Shown here in pieces: positions 11,401-24,585 of a stretch of DNA of 64,000 bases (positions are counted from its first letter, which is position 1; each line of letters begins with the position of its first letter). This stretch comes from Colletes latitarsis (taxonomy: Eukaryota; Arthropoda; Insecta; Hymenoptera; Colletidae). The notes below the pieces were generated by a model that did not search any database, was not told the origin of the DNA, and was given only the letters and a program-made list of their open reading frames with translations. The position numbers were made by a program, and so were the translations under genes. The stretch spans positions 6,200,001 to 6,264,000 of the forward strand of contig NW_027488368.1 of assembly GCF_051014445.1 (NCBI RefSeq), in the 5' to 3' direction.

Positions 11401-14400
11401 ATCTGGCTCGTACTTTCGCCTTTTTCGCATACTTGTTGGCCAGATCCTGGCCTTTTTCTGTCTTGGATCAAGTAGTAATGTGGGACCACACTGAAACAGT
11501 CAATTGAACCTGGTTGCGACTAATATTTTAGAGGATAACGCCGGTTATGTCTCGGTTAGGTATAGGATTTGCCGTCATCTGTCTCGTACTTTCGCCTTTT
11601 TCGCATACTTGTTGGCCAGATCGTGGCCTTTTTCTGTCTTGGATCAAGTAGTAATGTGGTACCACACTGAAACAGTCAATAGAAGCTGGTTCCGATAAGT
11701 ATTTTAGAGGATTACGCTGGTTATGTCTGGGTTAGATCTGGTATTTGCTATAATCTGGTACATACTTGCGCGATTTCGCATACTTGTTGGCCAGATCCTG
11801 GGCTTTTTCTGGTTTGGATCACGTAGTAATGTGGTACCACACTGAAACTGTCAATTAATCCTGGTTGCGATTAATATTTTAGAGGATAACGCCGGTTATG
11901 TCTTGGTTAGGTCTGGTATTTGCCCTCATCTGGTTCGTACTTTCGCATTTTTCGCATACTTGTTGGCCAGATCCAGGCCTTTTTCTGGTTTGGATCACGT
12001 AGTAATGCGGTACCACACCGAAACAGTCAATTAAAGCTGGTTGCGATTAATATTTTAGAGGATAACGCCGGTTATGTCTCGGTTAGGTCTGGGATATGCC
12101 CTCATCTGGCTCGTACTTTCGCGTTTTTCGCATACTTGTTGGGCAGATCCTGGGTTTTTTCTGGTTTGGATCACGTAGTACCGTGGTACCACACAGAAAC
12201 AGTCAATAAAAGCTGGTTCCCATTAATAGTTTGAAGGATAACGCTGGTTACGTTTGGGTTAGTTCTGGTATTAGCAATCATCTGGCTCGTTCTTTCGCAT
12301 TTTTCGCATACTTGTTGGCCAGGTCCTGGCCTTTTTCCGGCTTTGACATGGCAGTAATGTGGTACCACACCGAAACAGTCGGTTAAACCTGGTTGCGATT
12401 AATATTTTTGAGGATAACGCCGGTTATGTCTGGGTTAGTTCAGGTATTTCCAACCATCTGGCTCGTACTTTCTCATTTTTCGCATACTTGTCTGGCAGAT
12501 CCTGGGTTTTTTGTGGCTTGGATCCCGTTGTAATGTAGTTCCACACCGAAGCAGTCAATTAAACCTGGTTGCGATTAATATTTTACAGTATAACGCCGGT
12601 TATGTCTGGGTTACGTCTAGTATTTGCCCTCATCTGGCTCGTACTTTCGCATTTTTCGCATACTTGTTGGCCAGATCTTGGCCTTCTTCTGGCAAGGACC
12701 ACGTAGTAAAGTGGTACCGCACTGAAACAGTCAATAAATCCTGGGTCCGATTAATATTTTAGAGGATAACGCCGGTTATGTCTGGGTGAGGTCTGGTATT
12801 TGCCCTCGTCTGGCTCGTACTTTCGCGTTTTTCGCGTACTTGTTGGCCAGATCCTGAGTTTTTTCTGGTTTGGATCCCGTAGTAATGCGGTACCACACTG
12901 AAACAGTCAATAGAAGCTGGTTCAGATAAGTGTTTTAGAGGATCACGCTGGTTATGTCTGGGTTAGTTCTGGTATTTGCTATCATCTGGCACATACTTTC
13001 GCGTTTTTCGCATACTTGTTGGCCAGATCCTGGCCTTTTTCTGGCTTGGACCACGTAGTAATGCGGTACCACACCGAAACAGACAATCAAACCTGGTTGC
13101 GATTAATATTTTAGAGGATAACGCCGCATATGTCTCGGTTAGGTCTGGGATTAGCAATCATCTGGCTCGTACTTTCGCATTTTTCGCATACTTGTTGGCC
13201 AGATCCTGTCCTTTTTCTGGTTTGGATCATGTAGTAATGCGGTACCACACCGAAACAGTCAATTAAAGCTGGTTGCGATTAATATTTTAGAGGATAACGC
13301 CGGTTATGTCTCGGTTAGGTCTGGGATATGCCCTCATCTGGCTCGTACTTTCGCGTTTTTCGCATACTTGTTGGGCAGATCCTGGGTTTTTTCTGGTTTG
13401 GATCACGTAGTACTGTGGTACCACACTGAAACAGTCAATAAAAGCTGGTTCCCATTAATAGTTTGAAGGATAACGCTGGTTACGTTTGGGTTAGTTCTGG
13501 TATTAGCAATCATCTGGCTCGTTCTTTCGCATTTTTCGCATACTTGTTTAGATCCTGGCCTTTTTCTGTCTTGGATCAAGTAGTAATGTGGGACCACACT
13601 GAAACAGTCAATTGAACCTGGTTGCGACTAATATTTTAGAGGATAACGCCGGTTATGTCTCGGTTAGATATAGGATTAGCCGTCATCTGTCTCGTACTTT
13701 CGCGTTTTTCGCATACTTGTTGGCCAGATCCTGAGTTTTTTCTGGTTTGGATCCCGTAGTAATGTGGTACCACACTGAAACAGTCAATAGAAGCTGGTTC
13801 CGATAACTATTTTAGAGGATAACGCTGGTTATGTTTGGGTTAGATCTGGTATTTGCTATAATCTGGTACATACTTGCGCGATTTCGCATACTTGTTGGCC
13901 AGATCCTGGGCTTTTTCTGGTTTGGATCACGTAGTAATGTGGTACCACACTGAAACTGTCAATTAATCCTAGTTGCGATTAATATTTTAGAGGATAACGC
14001 CGGTTATGTCTCGGTTAGGTCTGGGATATGCCGTCATCTGGCTCGTACTTTCGCGTTTTTCGCATACTTGTTGGGCAGATCCTGGGTTTTTTCTGGTTTG
14101 GATCACGTAGTACTGTGGTACCACACTGAAACAGTCAATAAAAGCTGGTTCCCATTAATAGTTTGAAGGATAACGCTGGTTACGTTTGGGTTAGTTCTGG
14201 TATTAGCAATCATCTGGCTCGTACTTTCGCATTTTTCGCATACTTGTTCAGATCCTGGCCTTTATCTGGCTTGGACCACGTAGTAATGCGGTACCACACC
14301 GAAACAGTCAATAAAACCTGGTTGCGATTAATATTCTAGAGGATAACGCCGCATATGTCTCGGTTAGGTCTGGTATTTGCCCTCATCTGGCTCGTACTTT

Positions 14401-17056
14401 CGCATTTTTCGCATTCTTGTTGGCCAGATCCTGGCCTTTTTCTGGTTTGGATAACGTAGTACTGTGGTACCACACCGAAACAGTCAGTTAAACTTGGTTG
14501 CGAATTATATTTCAGAGGATAACGCTGGTTATGACTGGGTTAGTTATCATATTTCCAATCATCTGGCTCATACTTTCGCGTTTTTCGCATACTTGTTTGC
14601 CAGATCCTGGGTTTTTTCTGGTTTGGATCACGTAGTAATGTGGTTCCACACCGAAACAGTCAATTAAACCTGGTTGCGATTAATATTTTAGAGGATAACG
14701 CCGGTTATGTCTCGGTTAGGTCTGGTATTTGCCCTCATCTGGCTCGTACTTTCGCATTTTTCGCATTCTTGTCGGGCAGATCCTGGGTTTTTTCTGGTTT
14801 GGATAAAGTAGTAATGTGGTACCACACTGAAACAGTCAATAAAAGCTGGTTCCAATTAATAGTTTGGAGGATAACGCAGGTTACGTTTGGGTTAGTACTG
14901 GTATTTGCAATCATCAGGCTCATACTTTCGCGTTTTTCGCATACTTGTTGAACTGATCCTGGGTTTTTTCTCGTTTGGGTCACGTAGTAATGTGGTATCA
15001 CACTGAAACAGTCAATCAAACCTGGATACGACCAATATTTTAGAGGATAACGAATGTTAGGTCTAGGTTAGGCCTGGGATTTGCCCTCATCAGACTCAAA
15101 CTTTCGCATATTTCTCATACTTGTTGGGCAAATCCTTGGATTTTTCTGGATTGGATCACGTAGTAATGTGGTACCACACTGAAACAGTTAATTAAACCTG
15201 GATACGACCAATAATTTAGACGTTACACCATGTTAGGTCTGGGTCAGGCCTGGAATTTGCCCTCATCTGACTCATACTTTCGCATTCTTCACATACTTGT
15301 TGAACAGATACTGGGTTTTTTTCCGGTTTGGATCACGTAGTAATGTGGTACCACACAAAAACAGTCGATTAAACCTGGTTTCGATCAATATTTTTGAGGG
15401 TAACGCGTGGTAGGTCTGGGTTGGGTCTAGGATTTGACCTCATCTGACTCATACTTTCGCATTTTTCGCATACTCGTTGGCCATATCCTGGGCTTTTTCT
15501 GGTTTGGATCAGGTGGTAATGTGGTACCACACTGAAACAGTCGAGTAAACCTGGTTTCTATCAATATTTTAGATGATAACGCATGTTAGGTCCAGGTTAG
15601 GCCTGGGATTTGCCCTCATCAGACTCATACTTTCGCGTTTTTCGCATACTTGTTGGCCATATCCTGAGTTTTTTCTGGTTTGGATCCCGTAGTAATGTGG
15701 TACCACACTGAAACAGTCAATAGAAGCTGGTTCCGATAACTATTTTAGAGGATAACGCTGGTTATGTCTGGGTTAGATCTGGTATTTGCTATAATCTGGT
15801 ACATACTTGCGCGATTTCGCATACTTGTTGGCCAGATCCTGGGCTTTTTCTGGTTTGGACCACGTAGTAATGCGGTACCACACCGAAACAGACAATCAAA
15901 CCTGGTTGCGATTAATATTTTAGAGGATAACGCCGCATATGTCTCGGTTAGGTCTGGGATTAGCAATCATCTGGCTCGTACTTTCGCATTTTTCGCATAC
16001 TTGTTGGCCAGATCCTGTCCTTTTTCTGGTTTGGATCACGTAGTAATGCGGTACCACACCGAAACAGTCAATTAAAGCTGGTTGCGATTAATATTTTAGA
16101 GGATAACGCCGGTTATGTCTCGGTTAGGTCTGGGATATGCCCTCATCTGGCTCATACTTTCGCGTTTTTCGCATACTTGTTGGCCAGATCCTGAGTTTTT
16201 TCTGGTTTGGATCCCGTAGTAATGTGGTACCACACTGAAACAGTCAATAGAAGCTGGTTCCGATAACTATTTTAGAGGATAACGCTGGTTATGTCTGGGT
16301 TAGATCTGGTATTTGCTATAATCTGGTACATACTTGCGCGATTTCGCATACTTGTTGGCCAGATCCTGGGCTTTTTCTGGTTTGGATCACGTAGTAATGT
16401 GGTACCACACTGAAACTGTCAATTAATCTTGGTTGCGATTAATATTTTAGAGGATAACGCCGGTTATGTCTGAGATAGGTCTGGGGTTTGCCCCCATCTG
16501 GCCCGTACTTTCGCGTTTTTCGCATACTTGTTGGCCAGATCCTGGGCTTTTTCTGGTTTGGATCCCGTAGTAATGTGGTACCACACTGAAACAGTCAATT
16601 AAACCTGGTTGCGAATAATATTTTAGAGGATAACGCTGGTTATGTCTGTGTTAGTTCTGGTATTTGCAATCATCTGGCTCATACTATCGCGTTTTTCGCA
16701 CACTTGTTGGCCAGATCCTGGGATTTTTCTGGTTTGGATCACGTAGTAATGTGGTACCACACTGAAGCAGTCAATTAAGCATGTTCGCGATAAATATTTT
16801 AGAGGATATCGCCGGTTATGTCTGGGTTAGGACTGGTATTTGCCCTCATCTGGCTCATACTTACGCGTTTTTCGCATACTTGTTGGGCAGATCCTGGGTT
16901 CTTTCTGGTTTGGATAACGTAGTAATGTGGTACCACACTGAAACTGTCAATAAAAGCTGGTTCCGATTAAAATTTTAGAGGATAACGCCGCTTACGTCTT
17001 GGTTAGGTCTGGTATTTGCCCTCATCTGGTTCGTACTTTCGCATTTTTCGCATACT
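11385..17056 (+). repeat. 5.9-kb block, copy 2
   Basis: Starts within a monomer at TCTGGTACTTGCC and follows 5,478 onward almost base for base to about 17,055 (copy 1: 11,147). Differences seen by eye are few, such as the one-base indel near 6,806/12,713. Past 17,056 it reads like 6,051-6,240, then changes to family B near 17,302. The near identity of two 5.6-kb stretches implies a recent duplication, or an assembly duplication that would need read-depth support. Confidence 0.9.
14951..15678 (+). repeat. Family B island in copy 2
   Basis: Same island as at 9,043-9,770, displaced by 5,908 bp, with GACGTTACACC at 15,219. It was carried along when the 5.9-kb block duplicated, so the island is older than that duplication. 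Confidence 0.87.
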
Positions 17057-17301
17057 TGTTGGCCAGATCCAGGCCTTTTTCTGGTTTGGATCACGTAGTA
17101 ATGCGGTACCACACCGAAACAGTCAATTAAAGCTGGTTGCGATTAATATTTTAGAGGATAACGCCGGTTATGTCTCGGTTAGGTCTGGGTTATGCCCTCA
17201 TCTGGCTCGTACTTTCGCGTTTTTCGCATACTTGTTGGGCAGATCCTGGGCTCTTTCTGGTATGGATCACGTAGTAATGTGGTACCACACTGAAACAGTC
17301 T
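17057..17301 (+). repeat. Family A monomers at the A-to-B boundary
   Basis: Resembles 6,051-6,300 with variants (GGGCTCTTTCTGGTATGG near 17,248). The switch to family B comes inside a monomer: after GAAACAGTCTATTAAACCTGG the text becomes TTTCGATCAATATTTTAGATGATAACGC, a B form. There is no spacer or foreign sequence at the boundary. Confidence 0.8.
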
Positions 17302-18562
17302 ATTAAACCTGGTTTCGATCAATATTTTAGATGATAACGCATGCTAGGTCTGGGCTAGGTCTAGGATTTGCCATCATCTATCTCATACTTTCGCATTCTT
17401 CACATACTTGTTGAACAGATCCTGGGTTTTTTCTTGGTTTGGATCACGTAGTAATGTGATATTACACTGAAACAGTCCATGAAACCTGGTTTCGATCAAT
17501 ATTTTAGACGATAACGCATGTTAGGTCTAGGTAAGGCCTGGGATTTGCCCTCATCAGACTAAACTTTCGCATATTTCTCATACTTGTTGGGCAGATCCTT
17601 GGATTTGTATGGATTGGATAACGTAGTATGTGGCACCACAATGAAACAGTTAATTAAACCTGGATACGACCAATATTTTAGACGTTACACAATGTTAGGT
17701 CTAGGTGGGCCTGGGATTTGCCCTCATGAGACTCGTACATTCGCGTATTTCTCATACTTGTTGAACAGATCCTGGGTTTTTTCTGGTTTGGATCACGTAG
17801 TAATGTGGAACCACACTGAAACAGTCAATTAAACCTGGTTTCGATCAATATTTTAGATGATAACGCATGTTAGGTCTAGGTTAGGCCTGGGATTTGCCCT
17901 CATCAGACTCATACTTTCGCATTCTTCACATACTTGTTGAACAGATCCTCGGTTTTTTTCCGGTTTGGATCACGTAGTAATGTGGTACCACACTGAAACA
18001 GTCAATTAAACCTGGTTTCGATCAATATTTTAGATGATGACGCAGGTTAGGTCTAGGTTAGGCCTGGGATTTGCCCTCATCAGACTCATACTATCGCATT
18101 CTTCACATACTTGTTGAACAGATCCTGGGTTTTTTCTGGTTTGGATCACGTAGTAATGTGGTATCACACTGAAACAGTCCATGAAACCTGGTTTCGATCA
18201 ACATTTTAGAGGATAACGCATGTTAGGTCTAGGTTAGGCCTGGGATTTGCCCTCATCAGACTCAAACTTTCGCATATTTCACATACTTGTTGGGCAAATC
18301 CTTGGATTTTTGTGGATTGGATCACGTAGTAATGTGGTACCACAATGAATCAGTTAATTCAACCTGGATACGACCAATATCTTAGACGTTACACCATGTT
18401 AGGTCTAGGTTAGGCCTGGGATTTGCCCTCATGAGACTCGTACTTTCGCATTCTTCACATACTCGTTGGACAGATCCTGGGTTATTTCTGGTTTGGATCA
18501 GGTAGTAATGTGGTACCACACTGAAACAGTCAATTATACCTGGTCTAGATCAATATTTTAGA

Positions 18563-20310
18563 TGATAACGCATGCTAGGTTTGGGTTAGGCCTGGGATTT
18601 GCCCTCATCAGACTCAAACTTTCGCATATTTCTCATACTTGTTGGGCAAATCCTTGGATTTTTCTGGATTGGATCACGTAGTAATGTGGTACCTCACTGT
18701 GACAGTTAATTAAACCTGGATACGACCAATATTTTAGACGTTACACCATGTTAGGTCTAGGTCAGGCCTGGGATTTGCCCTCATGAGACTCGTACTTTCG
18801 CATATTTCCCATACTTGTTGAACTGATCCTGGGTTTTTTCTGGTTTGGATCACGTAGTAATGTGGAACCACACTGAAACAGTCAATTAAACCTGGTTTCG
18901 ATCAATATTTTAGATGATAACGCATGTTAGGACTCGGTTAGGTGTGGGATTTGCCCTCATGAGGCTCATACTTTCGCATATTTTCCATACCTGTAGGCCA
19001 GATCCTGGGCTTTTTCTGGTTCGGATCACGTAGTAATGTGGTGCCACACGGAAATAGTCCATGAAACCTAGTCTCGGTCAATATTTTAAAGGATATCGCA
19101 TGTTAGGTCTGGGTTAGGTCTGGGATTTGCCCTCATGAGGCTCATACTTTCGCATATTTCTCATACTTGTTTGCCTGATCCTGGGCTTTTTCTGGTTTGG
19201 ATCACGTAGTAATGTGGTACCATACTGAAACAGTCCATTAAACCTGGTTTCGATCAATATTTTAGAGGATAACTCATGTTAGGTCTAGGTTAGGCCTGGG
19301 ATTTGCCATCATTAGAACCATACTTTCGCATTCTTCACATACTTGTTGAACAGATCCTGGGTTATTTCTGGTTTGGATCACGTAGTAATGTGGTACCATA
19401 CTGAAACAGTCCATTAAACCTGGTTTCGATCAATATTTTAGAGGATAACTCATGTTAGGTCTAGGTTAGGCCTGGGATTTGCCATCATCAGAACCATACT
19501 TTCGCATTCTTCACATACTTGCTGAACAGATCCTGGGTTATTTCTGGTTTGGATCATGTAGTAATGTGGTACCACACTGAAACAGTCAATTATACCTGGT
19601 CTAGATCAATATTTTAGATGATAACGCATGCTAGGTCTGGGTTAGGCCTGGGATTTGCCCTCATCAGACTCAAACTTTCGGATATTTCTCATACTTGTTG
19701 GGCAAATCCTTGGATTTTCCTGGATTGGATCACGTAGTAATGTGGTACCTCACTGTAACAGTTAATTAAACCTGGATACGACCAATATTTTTGACGTTAC
19801 ACCATGTTAGGTCTAGGTCAGGCCTGGGATTTGCCCTCATGAGACTCGTACTTTCGCATATTTCCCATACTTGTTGAACAGATCCTGGGTTTTCTCAGGT
19901 TTGGATCACGTAGTAATGTCGTACCACACTGAAACAGTCAATTAAACATGGTTTCGATCAATATTTTAGATGATAACGCAGGTTAAGTCTAGGTTAGGCC
20001 TGGGATTTGCCCTCATCTGACTCATACTTTCGCATTCTTCACATACTTGTTGAACAGATCCCGGGGTTTTTTCCGGTTTGGATCACGTAGTAATGTGGTA
20101 CCACTCTGAAACAGTCGATTAAACCTGGTTTCGATCAATATTTTTGAGGGTAACGCATGGTAGGTCTGGGTTAGGTCTAGTATTTGATCTCATCTGGCTC
20201 ATAATTTCGCATTTTTCGCATACTCGTTGGCCAGATCCTGGGCTTTTTCTGGTTTGGATCACGTGGTAATGTGGTACCACACTGAAACAGTCGATTAATC
20301 CTGGTTTCAA
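18563..20310 (+). repeat. 1,056-bp (6-monomer) offset repeat within family B
   Basis: A segment starting with GATAACGCATGCTAGGT at about 18,563 recurs at 19,620 (the CTAGGT word at 18,575 and 19,631, offset 1,056). Both contain CTCACTGTGACAG or CTCACTGTAACAG and the following GACGTTACACC unit. The match runs for about two monomers plus flank. Confidence 0.75.
19201..19556 (+). repeat. Adjacent near-identical 176-bp monomer pair in family B
   Basis: 19,201-19,376 and 19,377-19,552 are almost the same, sharing the rare GTACCATACTG, GATAACTCATG, GCCATCAT and GAACCATAC variants. I see two differences (CATTAG/CATCAG and TTGTTGAAC/TTGCTGAAC). This is a single-monomer duplication against a background of diverged neighbours. 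Confidence 0.85.
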
Positions 20311-23300
20311 TCAATATTTTAGAGGAAAACTCATTCTCGGTCTAGGTTAGGCCTGGGATTTGCCCCCATCAGACCCATACTATCGCATTCTTCACATACT
20401 TGTTCAACAGATCCTGGGTTATTTCTGGTTTGGATCACGTAGTAAAGAGGTACCACACTGAAACAGTCGACTAACCCTGGTCTCGACCAATATTTTAGAG
20501 GAGAACGCAAGTTGGGTCTGGGATAGGTCTGGGATTTGCCCTCATCTGGGACATTCTTTTGCATTTATCGCATACTCGTTGGCCAGATCCTTGGCTTTTT
20601 CTGGTCTGGATCACGTGGTAATGTGGTACCACACTGAATCAGTCGATTAAACCTGGTTTCGATCAATATTCTAGATGATAACGCATGTTAGGTCTAGGTT
20701 AGGCCTGGGATTTGCCCACATCAGACCCATACTTTCGCATTCTTCAGATACTTGTTGAACAGGTCCTGGGATACTTCTGGTTTGGATCACGTAGTAAAGT
20801 GGTACCACACTGAAACAGTCCATGAAACCTAGTCTCGGTCAATATTTTAAAGGATATCGCATGCTAGGTCTGGGTTAGGCCTGGGATTTGCCCTCATCAG
20901 ACTCAAACTTTCGCATATTTCTCATACTTGTTGGGCAAATCCTTGGATTTTTCTGGATTGGATCACGCAGTAATGTGGTACCTCACTGTAACAGTTAATT
21001 AAACCTGGATACGACCAATATTTTAGACGTTACACCATGTTAGGTCTAGGTCAGGCCTGGGATTTGCCCTCACGAGACTCGTACTTTCGCATATTTCCCA
21101 TACTTGTTGAACAGATCCTGGGTTTTCTCTGGTTTGGATCACGTAGTAATGTCGTACCACACTGAAACAGTCAATTAAACCTGGTTTCGATCAATATTTT
21201 AGATGATAACGCAGGTTAAGTCAAGGTTAGGCCTGGGATTTGCCCTCATCAGATTCATACTTTCGCATTCTTCACATACTTGTTGAACAGATCCCGGGTT
21301 TTTTTCCGGTTTGGATCACGTAGTAATGTGGTACCACTCTGAAACAGTCGATTAAACCTGGTTTCGATCAATATTTTTGAGGGTAACGCATGGTAGGTCT
21401 GGGTTAGGTCTAGGATATGCCCTCATCTGGCTCATACTTTCGCATTTTTCGCATACTCGTTGGCCAGATCCTGGGCTTTTTCTGGTTTGGATCACGTGGT
21501 AATGTGGTACCACACTGAAACAGTCCATGAAACCTGGTTTCGATCAATATTTTAGAGGATAACGCATGTTAGGTCTAGGTTAGGCCTGGTATTTGCCCTC
21601 ATCAGACTCAAACTTTCGCATATTTCTCATACTTGTTGGGCAAATCCTTGCACTTTTCTGGATTTGACCACGTATTAATGTGGTACCACACTGAAACAGT
21701 TAATTAAACCTTGATACGACCAATATTTTAGACGTTACACCATGATAGGTCTAGGTTAGGCCTGGGATTTGCCCTCATGAGACTCGTACTTTCGCATATT
21801 TCTCATACTTGTTGAACAGATCCTGGGTTTTTTCTGGTTTGGATCACGTAGTAATGTGGTATCACACTGAAACAGTCCATGAAATCTGGTTTCGATCAAT
21901 ACTTTAGAGGATAACGCACGTTAGGTCTAGGTTAGGCCTGGGATTTGCCCTCATCAGACTCAAACATTCGCATATTTCTCATACTTGTTGGGCAGATCCT
22001 TGGATTTTACTGGATTGGATCACGTGGTAATGTGGTACCACACTGAAACAGTCGAGTAAACCTGGTTTCTATCAATATTTTAGATGATAACGCATGTTAG
22101 GTCCAGGTTAGGCCTGGGATTTGCCCTCATCAGACTAATACTATCGCATTCTTCACATACTTGTTGAACAGATCCCGGGTTTTTTCTGGTTTGGATCACG
22201 TAGTAATGTGGTGTCACACTGATACAGTCCATGAAATCTGGTTTCGATCAATACTTTAGAGGATAACGCACGTTAGGTCTAGCTTAGGCCTGGGATTTGC
22301 CCTCATCAGACTCAAACATTCGCATATTTCTCATACTTGTTGTGCAGATCCTTGGATTTTACTGGATTGGATCACGTAGTAATGTGGTACCACTCTGAAA
22401 CAGTCGATTAAACCTGGTTTCGATCAATATTATTGATGATAACGCATGTTAGGTCTGGGTTAGGTCTAGGATTTGCCCTCATCAGACACATTCTTTCGCA
22501 TTCTTCAGATACTTGTTGAACAGATCCTGGGTTATTTCTGGTTTGGATCATGTAGTAATGTGGTACCACATTGAAACAGTCAAATATACCTGGTCTAGAT
22601 CACTATTTTAGATGATAACGCATGCTAGGTCTGGGTTAGGCCTGGGATTTGCCCTCATCAGACTCAAACTTTCGGATATTTCTCATACTTGTTGGGCAAA
22701 TCCTTGGATTTTTCTGGATTGGATCACGTGGTAATGTGGTACCTCACTGTAACAGTTAATTAAACCTGGATACGACCAATATTTTAGACGTTACACCATG
22801 TTAGGTCAAGGTCAGGCCTGGGATTTGCCCTCATGAGACTCGTACTTTCGCATATTTCCCATACTTGTTGAACAGATCCTGGGTTTTCTCAGGTTTGGAT
22901 CACGTATTAATGTCGTACCACACTGAAACAGTCAATTAAACATGGTTTCGTTCAATATGTTAGATGATAACGCAGGTTAAGTCTAGGTTAGGCCTGGGAT
23001 TTGCCCTCATCTGACTCATACTTTCGCATTCTTCACATACTTGTTGAACAGATCCCGGGTTTTTTTCCGGTTTGGATCACGTAGTAATGTGGTACCACTC
23101 TGAAACAGTCGATTAAACCTGGTTTCGATCAATATTTTGGAGGGTAACGCATGGTAGGTCTGGGTTAGGTCTAGGATATGCCCTCATCTGGCTCATACTT
23201 TCGCATTTTTCGCATACTCGTTGGCCAGATCCTGGGCTTTTTCTGATTTGGATCACGTGGTAATGTGGTACCACACTGAAACAGTCCATGAAACCTGGTT

Positions 23301-23510
23301 TCGATCAATATTTTAGAGGATAACGCATGTTAGGTCTAGGTTAGGCCTGGTATTTGCCCTCATCAGACTCAAACTTTCGCATATTTCTCATACTTGTTGG
23401 GCAAATCCTTGGATTTTTCTGGATTTGACCACGTATTAATGTGGTACCACACTGAAACAGTTAATTAAACCTTGATACGACCAATATTTTAGACGTTACA
23501 CCATGATCGG
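19631..23510 (+). repeat. Family B HOR: three related copies, offsets 1,233 and 1,761 bp
   Basis: The CATGCTAGGTCTGGGTTAGGCC landmark occurs at 19,631, 20,864 and 22,625. From each, about 700 bp follow the same monomer order, including ATATTTTTGAGGGTAACGC (or TTGGAGGG) and TACTCGTTGGCC variants. The second and third copies (20,864-21,740 and 22,625-23,502) stay in step for about 880 bp at an offset of 1,761, about ten monomers. Both end with the unusual GGATTTGACCACGTATTAATG unit. Confidence 0.8.
21881..22390 (+). repeat. 352-bp dimer offset repeat in family B
   Basis: GAAATCTGGTTTCGATCAATAC at 21,881 and 22,233 begins two near-identical monomers, both with GATAACGCACG, ACTCAAACATTCGC and TTGGATTTTACTGG. 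They are separated by one unrelated B1 unit. The offset is exactly two monomers. Confidence 0.78.
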
Positions 23511-23535
23511 TCTAGGTTAGGCCTGGGATTTGCCC

Positions 23536-24106
23536 TCATGAGACTCGTACTTTCGCGTTTTTCGCATACTTGTTGGGCAGATCCTGGGTTTTTTCTGGTT
23601 TGGATCACGTTGTACTGTGGTACCACACTGAAACAGTCAATAAAAGCTGGTTCCCATTAATAGTTTGAAGGATAACGCTGGTTACGTTTGGGTTAGTTCT
23701 GGTATTAGCAATCATCTGGCGCGTACTTTCGCGTTTTTCGCATACTTGTTGGCCAGATCCTGGCCTTTTTCTGGCTTTGACATGGCAGTAATGTGGAACC
23801 ACACTGAAACAGTCAATTAAACCTGGTTCCGATTAATATTTTAGAGGATAACGCAGGTTATGTCTCGGTTAGGTCTGGTATTTGCCCTCATCTGGCTCGT
23901 ACTTTCGCATTTTTCGCATACTTGTTGGCCAGATCCTGGCCTTTTTCTGGTTTGGATCATGTTGACACGCGGCGCCACACCGAAACAGTCAATAAATCCT
24001 GGTTGCCATTAATATTTTAGAGGATAACGCCGGCTATGTCTGGGTTAGGTCTGGTAATTGCGCACATCTGGCTCGTACTTTTGCGTTTTTCGCATACTTG
24101 TTGGCC
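23536..24106 (+). repeat. B-to-A boundary and first copy of the GACACGCGG monomer segment
   Basis: The family B text changes to A inside a monomer near 23,545 (CATGAGACTCGTAC then TTTCGCGTTTTTCGC). 23,716-24,106 matches 33,401-33,791 at an offset of 9,685 and contains the rare CATGTTGACACGCGG variant near 23,957, replacing the usual CACGTAGTAATGTGG. Confidence 0.82.
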
Positions 24107-24585
24107 AGACCCTGGCCTTTTTCTGGCGTGGACCACGTAGTAAAGTGGTACCACACTGAAACAGTCAATTAAACCAGGTTCCGATTAATATTTTAGAGGA
24201 TAACGCCGGTTATGTCTGGGGTAGGTCTGGTATTTGCCCTCATCTGGCTCGTACTTTCGCATTTTTCGCATACTTGTTGGCCAGATCCTGGCCTTTTTCT
24301 GGTTTGGATCACGTAGTAACGCGGTGCCACACCGAAACAGTCAATTAAACCTGGTTGCGATAACTATTTTAGAGGATACCGCTGGTTATGTCTGGGTTAG
24401 GTCTGGTATTTGCCCTCATCTGGCTTGTACTTTCGCATTTTTCGCATACTTGTTGGCCAGATCCTGGCCTCCTTCTGGCTTGGACCAAGTAGTAAAGTGG
24501 TACCACACTGAAACAGTCAATTAAACCAAGGTCCGATTGATATTTTAGTGGATAACGCCGGTTCTGTCTCGGTTAGGTCTAGGAT

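Larger units (their letters stand above)
17302..23540 (+). repeat. Diverged family B satellite domain (~35 monomers)
   Basis: Monomers here share TCGATCAATATTTTAGA, TTAGGCCTGGGATTTGCC, CATCAGACTC and TTCACATAC or TTCTCATAC, and differ from A at many positions, although the TTTTTCTGG, CACGTAGTAATG and GGTACC dyad segments are kept. Two sub-types mix: B1 (TTGAACAGATCC, GATGATAACGCATG) and B2 (TTGGGCAAATCC then GGATACGACC and GACGTTACACC). The GACGTTACAC mark falls at 17,681, 18,385, 18,737, 19,793, 21,026, 21,731, 22,787 and 23,492, i.e. spacings of 4, 2, 6, 7, 4, 6 and 4 monomers. The order is irregular. Neighbouring copies differ more than in the A domains, and long open frames are rare. Confidence 0.9.

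Noticed and set aside
18885..18905. GGTTTCGATCA in family B, resembling a Pol III B box (GGTTCGANTCC)
   Set aside because: It needs an extra base and fails at the end, no A box lies at a fitting distance, and no tRNA cloverleaf can be drawn.
17302..23540. Family B domain as an inserted transposon or foreign segment
   Set aside because: It is built of the same 176-bp unit in the same phase and orientation, with no terminal repeats or target duplication; boundaries fall inside monomers.
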